Under the pieces are notes generated by a model. That model saw nothing but the letters and a program-made list of their open reading frames with translations, was not told the DNA's origin and ran no database searches. Made by a program: the position numbers and the translations under genes. Shown one piece after another: positions 41,222 through 45,099 of a stretch of DNA of 45,099 nt (position 1 is the first letter of the stretch; every line of letters begins with the position of its first letter). Source of the DNA: SIG598 sp045580875 (GTDB lineage: Bacteria > Bacillota > Clostridia > Oscillospirales > Acutalibacteraceae); contig JAZNOP010000039.1 in the NCBI GenBank assembly GCA_045580875.1, positions 1-45,099 on the forward strand, written 5' to 3'.

Positions 41222-42133
41222 ATGGAAAATAATCTGATAAACGAAATAAACCGCCTGAAGGCTGAAAAGAATGCCGTCATTCTCGCCCACTACTACACCC
41301 CGGGCGAGGTGCAGGCTCTTGCTGACTATGTCGGTGATTCCTTCTATCTTGCCAAAGCCGCGCAGAAAACCGATGCAGAGGTTGTCGTCTTCTGCGGAGT
41401 GGGCTTCATGGGCGAAAGCGTGAAGATTCTCAACCCCGAAAAGACGGTGCTCATGCCCGACATGAACGCCGACTGCGCAATGGCTTACATGGCTCAGACC
41501 GAACGCATCGCCGAGCTGAGAGAGCAGTATGACGACCTTGCGGTTGTCTGCTACATAAACTCCACCGCCGCTCTCAAGTGCTGCAGCGATGTGTGCGTAA
41601 CCTCATCGAATGCGGTGAAAATCGTGCGCTCACTGCCGAACAGGAATATATTCTTCATTCCCGACCGCAACCTCGGCAGCTATGTCGCAAAGCAGCTGCC
41701 GGAGAAGAATATTATCCTCAATGACGGCTGCTGCCCGATCCACCATTCGGTCACAGCTGAGCAGCTTGCCGCGGCAAAGGCGGCTCACCCCGGAGCAGTT
41801 GTGCTGACCCACCCCGAGTGCCAGCCTGACGTGCTCGCGCTGTCTGACTATATCGGCAGTACGGCTGATATTCTGAAATTTGCCGCTGAGCTTGACTGCA
41901 GCGAGTTCATAATCTGCACCGAAAACGGCGTGGGCTATCCGCTCGAGCTTAATAATCCCGCAAAGAAATTCTGGTTTGTCACCGAATCCTTCTGCTGCGC
42001 CGACATGAAGCTCAACACACCGGAGAAGGTGCTGCACGTTCTGCGCACCGGCCAAAACGAGGTATTCATCGACGAGGAAACACGCCGCCGCGCACTTCTG
42101 CCGCTTGACAGAATGCTCGAGCTTGCAAAATAA
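41222..42133 (+). CDS. nadA: Quinolinate synthase
   Basis: 303-aa [4Fe-4S] enzyme condensing iminoaspartate with dihydroxyacetone phosphate to quinolinate, the second step of de novo NAD synthesis. The three cluster cysteines expected for the family are at Cys85 (MNADCAMA), about Cys171 (DGCCPIHH) and Cys259 (CADMK). The start LAHYYTPGEVQ, the THPEC motif near 197 and the YINSTAALK block match NadA, and the length is typical. AAGGA lies nine bases before the ATG. First gene of nadABC-niaR. The unprotected cluster suits an anaerobe. Confidence 0.96.
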   Translation: MENNLINEINRLKAEKNAVILAHYYTPGEVQALADYVGDSFYLAKAAQKTDAEVVVFCGVGFMGESVKILNPEKTVLMPDMNADCAMAYMAQTERIAELREQYDDLAVVCYINSTAALKCCSDVCVTSSNAVKIVRSLPNRNIFFIPDRNLGSYVAKQLPEKNIILNDGCCPIHHSVTAEQLAAAKAAHPGAVVLTHPECQPDVLALSDYIGSTADILKFAAELDCSEFIICTENGVGYPLELNNPAKKFWFVTESFCCADMKLNTPEKVLHVLRTGQNEVFIDEETRRRALLPLDRMLELAK

Positions 42134-42149
42134 GCGAGGCGAATAAAGA

Positions 42150-43430
42150 ATGAAAGCTGATGTTGTTATCGTCGGCTGCGGAGTTGCCGGTCTTTACTGC
42201 GCACTCAGACTGCCGCGAGACAAAAAGATAATAATGATAACCAAGAGTGACGCTGAAAAGAGCGATTCCTTCCTTGCGCAGGGCGGAATCTGCGTTCAGC
42301 GTGACGAGGAGGATTACGCCCCCTACTTCGAGGATACCATGCGCGCCGGACACTACGAGAATGACCGGCAGTCGGTGGATATAATGATCCGCTCCTCACG
42401 CGAGGTCATCAGTGACCTTATCGCCTGCGGAGTGGAATTCGAACAGGAAAACGGCGAGCTTGCCTACACACGTGAGGGCGCTCATTCCCGTCCGAGAATC
42501 CTCTTCCACGAGGACCAGACCGGCAGGGAGATAACCTCAAAGCTGCTGTCGGCTGTGCGGAAGCTGGACAACGTCACCCTTCTCGAGCACCACACCATGC
42601 TGGATATCATCGAGGTACCCGGCGAGGGCTGGTGCGCGGGGGTTATCTGTGAGAACGCCGAAGGCAAGGTCTTCGCCATTCACGGCGACTACACAGTGCT
42701 TGCCACCGGCGGCATAGGCGGACTTTTCGAGCATTCGACCAACTACAGCCACCTGACAGGCGATGCGCTTGCGGCAGCGATTTATCACAGAATCAAACTC
42801 AAGAACATCGATTATATACAGATTCACCCCACAACGCTCTATTCTCAGAGCGCCGGACAGGCTTTCCTCATTTCCGAGTCGGTGCGCGGAGAGGGCGCTG
42901 TGCTTCTCAATGCAAAGGGCGAGCGGTTTGTCGACGAGCTGCTGCCGCGCGATGTCGTGGCAAACGCCATCTACCGCGAGATGGACAAGGACAGAGCACC
43001 CCATGTATGGCTCTCCCTCGCGCCTATTCCAAAGGAAGAGATTCTCTCCCATTTCCCGAACATTTACCGCCGCTGTCTCGAGGCCGGCTACGATGTGACA
43101 AAGGAAAGCATTCCTGTTGTGCCGGCTCAGCATTACTTCATGGGCGGCATCGACGTCGACAAGGCCAGCCGCACTTCAATGCCCCGTCTTTACGCCGTCG
43201 GAGAGACCTCCTGCAACGGAGTTCACGGCAAGAACCGCCTTGCGAGCAATTCGCTGCTCGAGAGCCTTGTTTTTGCCCGCCGCGCGGCAGATGATATGAC
43301 AGAAAACTACACGCCGGCGGATATTCCGGCTGAAAGCTCAGCTCTTCCGCCTTCATACTACCGCAACAGAGACCACTTCCGCGAGCTTGTGCTCGAGGCT
43401 ATTGAAAAGGAGAAAAACAGCCATGAATAA
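42150..43430 (+). CDS. nadB: L-aspartate oxidase
   Basis: 426-aa FAD enzyme oxidising aspartate to iminoaspartate for NadA. FAD-binding GCGVAGLYCAL is at the N-terminus. Substrate and cofactor motifs include FLAQGGICV, HSRPRILFHEDQTGREI, IQIHPTTLY, SESVRGEGAVL and the C-terminal GETSCNGVHGKNRLASNSLLE. It is about 100 residues shorter than the E. coli protein, lacking the helical C-terminal domain, as in many Clostridia. In an anaerobe fumarate rather than oxygen is the likely electron acceptor. It starts 16 bases after nadA and overlaps nadC by 8 bases. Confidence 0.95.
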   Translation: MKADVVIVGCGVAGLYCALRLPRDKKIIMITKSDAEKSDSFLAQGGICVQRDEEDYAPYFEDTMRAGHYENDRQSVDIMIRSSREVISDLIACGVEFEQENGELAYTREGAHSRPRILFHEDQTGREITSKLLSAVRKLDNVTLLEHHTMLDIIEVPGEGWCAGVICENAEGKVFAIHGDYTVLATGGIGGLFEHSTNYSHLTGDALAAAIYHRIKLKNIDYIQIHPTTLYSQSAGQAFLISESVRGEGAVLLNAKGERFVDELLPRDVVANAIYREMDKDRAPHVWLSLAPIPKEEILSHFPNIYRRCLEAGYDVTKESIPVVPAQHYFMGGIDVDKASRTSMPRLYAVGETSCNGVHGKNRLASNSLLESLVFARRAADDMTENYTPADIPAESSALPPSYYRNRDHFRELVLEAIEKEKNSHE

Positions 43431-44274
43431 TATAACAATGACCATGAATGCCGACCAGCTTATCCTCAGCGCACTGCGTGAGGACATCACCAGCGAGGAT
43501 ATTTCCACCAATTCTGTCATGCGTGAGTATCAGCTGGGCGAGGTTGAGCTCATCTGCAAGCAGGACGGTGTAATTGCCGGTCTTGACGTATTCAAGCGGG
43601 TATTCGAGTTGCTTGACGCGCAGACCGTCTGTGAATTTTACTGCAAGGATGGCGACAGAGTTTCAAACGGTCAGAAGATAGGTACCGTTCGCGGCGATAT
43701 CCGTGTACTGCTCTCCGGCGAGAGAACTGCGCTCAACTACCTCCAGCGCATGAGCGGAATTGCCACCTACACACGCACCATCGCTGATATGCTCGAGGGC
43801 AGCGCAACAAAGCTGCTCGACACCCGAAAGACCACACCGAATATGCGTATTTTTGAGAAATACGCTGTAAGAGTGGGCGGCGGCAACAATCACCGCTACA
43901 ATCTGAGCGACGGCATACTGCTCAAGGACAACCACATCGGCGCGGCAGGCAGCGTTGCCGAGGCTGTGCGCATGGCAAAGGAATACGCACCCTTCGTACG
44001 CAAGATAGAAATTGAGGTGGAAAGCCTTGATATGCTCCGCGAGGCTCTCGATGCCGGCGCTGACATCGTTATGCTCGACAACATGAGCGTCGATGATATG
44101 CGCGAGGCTGTAAAGCTTGCAAAGGGCAGAGCTGAAACCGAGTGCAGCGGCAATGTCACCCGCGAGAACATCGCCCGTCTTATCGACATCGGCGTTGATT
44201 ACATCTCAAGCGGCGCGCTGACCCACTCCGCACCCATTCTCGACCTCTCGCTCAAGAATCTCCACGCTGTCTGA
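43423..44274 (+). CDS. nadC: Nicotinate-nucleotide pyrophosphorylase (quinolinate phosphoribosyltransferase)
   Basis: 283-aa enzyme turning quinolinate and PRPP into nicotinate mononucleotide with CO2 release. Motifs: LREDITSEDIST near the N-terminus, LNYLQRMSGIATYT, LLDTRKTTPNMR, the VRVGGGNNHRYNL active-site block, LKDNHI, EIEVES and VMLDNMS. The start at 43423 (AAAAGGAG about 8 bases upstream) overlaps the end of nadB, indicating coupled translation; an earlier in-frame ATG at 43387 lies deep in nadB. Length is typical. Confidence 0.95.
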   Translation: MNNITMTMNADQLILSALREDITSEDISTNSVMREYQLGEVELICKQDGVIAGLDVFKRVFELLDAQTVCEFYCKDGDRVSNGQKIGTVRGDIRVLLSGERTALNYLQRMSGIATYTRTIADMLEGSATKLLDTRKTTPNMRIFEKYAVRVGGGNNHRYNLSDGILLKDNHIGAAGSVAEAVRMAKEYAPFVRKIEIEVESLDMLREALDAGADIVMLDNMSVDDMREAVKLAKGRAETECSGNVTRENIARLIDIGVDYISSGALTHSAPILDLSLKNLHAV

Positions 44275-44379
44275 TAAACGGCAGTTATTCAACCGGCATA
44301 TAACCGGCTTACAATCGGCTGATTATAATTTTGCTGCATATCGCTGCAGAAATACTTTTTCAGACAGGAGGAAGGCTTT

Positions 44380-44892
44380 GTGAAAGCAGATGAACGCAGA
44401 AAACAGATAGTGAATATGCTGATGAGCGAGTCAGAGCCGGTCTCCGGAGGCGCGCTCTCTGAGGCACTTGATGCCTCGCGGCAGATAATCGTGCAGGATA
44501 TAGCCATTCTGCGCGCTGCCGGCTATGATATTCTGTCCACCCATTACGGCTACGTTATGAACAGCACTCCGCTCTGCGAGAGGGTGTTCAAGGTACGTCA
44601 CACCAGCGAGCAGACGGTCGACGAGCTGACGCTTATCGTTGACCTCGGCGGCACAGTGGTCGACGTTTTCGTATGGCACAAGGTTTACGGCAAGATCGAG
44701 GCGCCGTTGAACATATTCTCGCGCCACGGCATAGAGAAATTCATGGAAGGCATCAAAAGCGGACGCTCGACCGAGCTTATGCACATAACCGACGGCTATC
44801 ACTACCACACCGTCCGCGCTGAATCGGCAGAGGTGCTCGACCGCATCGCCGCCGCCCTCGACGACCGCGGCTACATCGCCCCGGAAATATAG
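44380..44892 (+). CDS. niaR: NiaR-type NAD biosynthesis transcription repressor
   Basis: 170-aa regulator with an N-terminal winged helix (HTH_11, about 5-60) and a C-terminal 3H domain (about 70-168). Candidate metal or ligand histidines are His74 (VRHTSE), His100 (FVWHKVYG), His135 (MHITDG), and His141 and His143 (GYHYHT). The family represses nad genes when nicotinic acid is plentiful. It follows nadABC after a 105-base gap, so it probably regulates that operon and itself. It starts with GTG; AGGAGGAAGG is directly upstream. The gap holds two ACCGGC direct repeats near 44293 and AT-rich sequence, perhaps a secondary promoter. Confidence 0.93.
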   Translation: MKADERRKQIVNMLMSESEPVSGGALSEALDASRQIIVQDIAILRAAGYDILSTHYGYVMNSTPLCERVFKVRHTSEQTVDELTLIVDLGGTVVDVFVWHKVYGKIEAPLNIFSRHGIEKFMEGIKSGRSTELMHITDGYHYHTVRAESAEVLDRIAAALDDRGYIAPEI

Positions 44893-44952
44893 TTCAAGAT
44901 AATTTTGAGTGCGGTAAATTTTGGTTTATGTTAGTAAGTCGAGCAGTGACGT

Positions 44953-45081
44953 AAGGCGGCTCCCTCTGACGAGGGAGCTGTCAGCGAAGCTGACTGAGGG
45001 AGAGACAAATCGCAGATTTAAGCCAATTTTTTCTCTCCCTCCGGCTCTGCGAGCCACCTCCCTCGTCAGAGGGAGGCTCCT
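44953..45081. repeat. Palindromic MITE-like interspersed repeat
   Basis: The left end GGCTCCCTCTGACGAGGGAG (about 44957-44976) is nearly the inverse complement of the right end CCCTCGTCAGAGGGAGGCTC (about 45060-45079). Each arm is itself a small palindrome. Inner pairs GAGGGAGAGA/TCTCTCCCTC nest within. The element is about 125 bases with no ORF. Repeats with CTCCCTC-tgac-GAGGGAG ends are common in gut Clostridia. It could fold into a long RNA hairpin and act as a terminator for niaR. Confidence 0.75.
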
Positions 45082-45099
45082 TAGGTTTCCGCTGACTTA

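Overview
The window looks like chromosomal DNA from a Gram-positive, anaerobic-type member of the Clostridia, most like Ruminococcaceae/Oscillospiraceae. This is inferred from gene content, not from a search. The signs are class B sortases and FctA-type pilins, SipW/TasA-like modules, CWB2 wall-binding repeats, a stage V sporulation protein T (so an endospore-forming lineage), strong AGGAGG ribosome sites, sigma-A promoters, and moderately high GC with C-ending codons in most genes. There is no rRNA, tRNA, prophage or CRISPR array.

Layout. 0.2-3.3 kb (+): mannose-6-phosphate isomerase, then a secreted SH3/amidase-like/Big_2/CWB2 wall protein. 3.6-11.3 kb (-): a seven-gene sortase-pilus operon: fibro-slime tip protein, acidic cytoplasmic-type protein, signal-peptidase-like SipA homologue lacking the catalytic Lys, FctA-type major pilin, class B sortase, minor pilin, second class B sortase. 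11.3-12.0 kb: a 0.67 kb divergent promoter region. 12.0-18.8 kb (+): SipW-type peptidase with a poly-acidic tail, TasA-like protein, membrane protein with an EIPTG sorting-like tail, second SipW, second TasA-like protein, and a BspA-like (DUF285) surface protein with a 160-residue Thr/Ala tail. 19.1-21.3 kb (+): a fused Wzz/BY-kinase and an overlapping PHP-type tyrosine phosphatase. 21.5-30.9 kb: PDZ membrane protein, alanine/Na+ symporter (-), MATE exporter, CPBP protease, soluble hybrid histidine kinase with Hpt, and a membrane-anchored serine beta-lactamase-like hydrolase. 30.9-31.25 kb: a promoter-structured RNA-terminator unit with no gene. 31.2-37.9 kb: small lipoprotein, spoVT (-), small AT-rich ORF, ECF sigma plus its membrane partner, an Imm26-like protein (-), a tubby-fold-like membrane protein (-) and a nucleoside phosphorylase (-). 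38.0-40.8 kb (-): DHHW protein and MBOAT/AlgI O-acyltransferase. 41.2-44.9 kb (+): nadA-nadB-nadC-niaR. 44.95-45.08 kb: a palindromic MITE-like repeat.

How the genes fit together. The first 21 kb reads as a cell-surface and biofilm-matrix island. One divergent control region drives a covalent sortase pilus in one direction and a SipW-processed TasA-like fibre system in the other. A polysaccharide kinase/phosphatase pair follows, as in the broad logic of the Bacillus tapA-sipW-tasA plus eps systems. The AlgI/DHHW pair could O-acetylate an exopolysaccharide. The strongest candidates for something undescribed are the coupling of the two fibre systems (a TasA-locus membrane protein with a sortase-like EIPTG tail), the structured leader in front of the highly expressed TasA-like gene, the TetR-type operator in the fibre promoter, the stem-loops in each late intercistronic gap of the pilus operon, and the orphan structured RNA near 31.1 kb.
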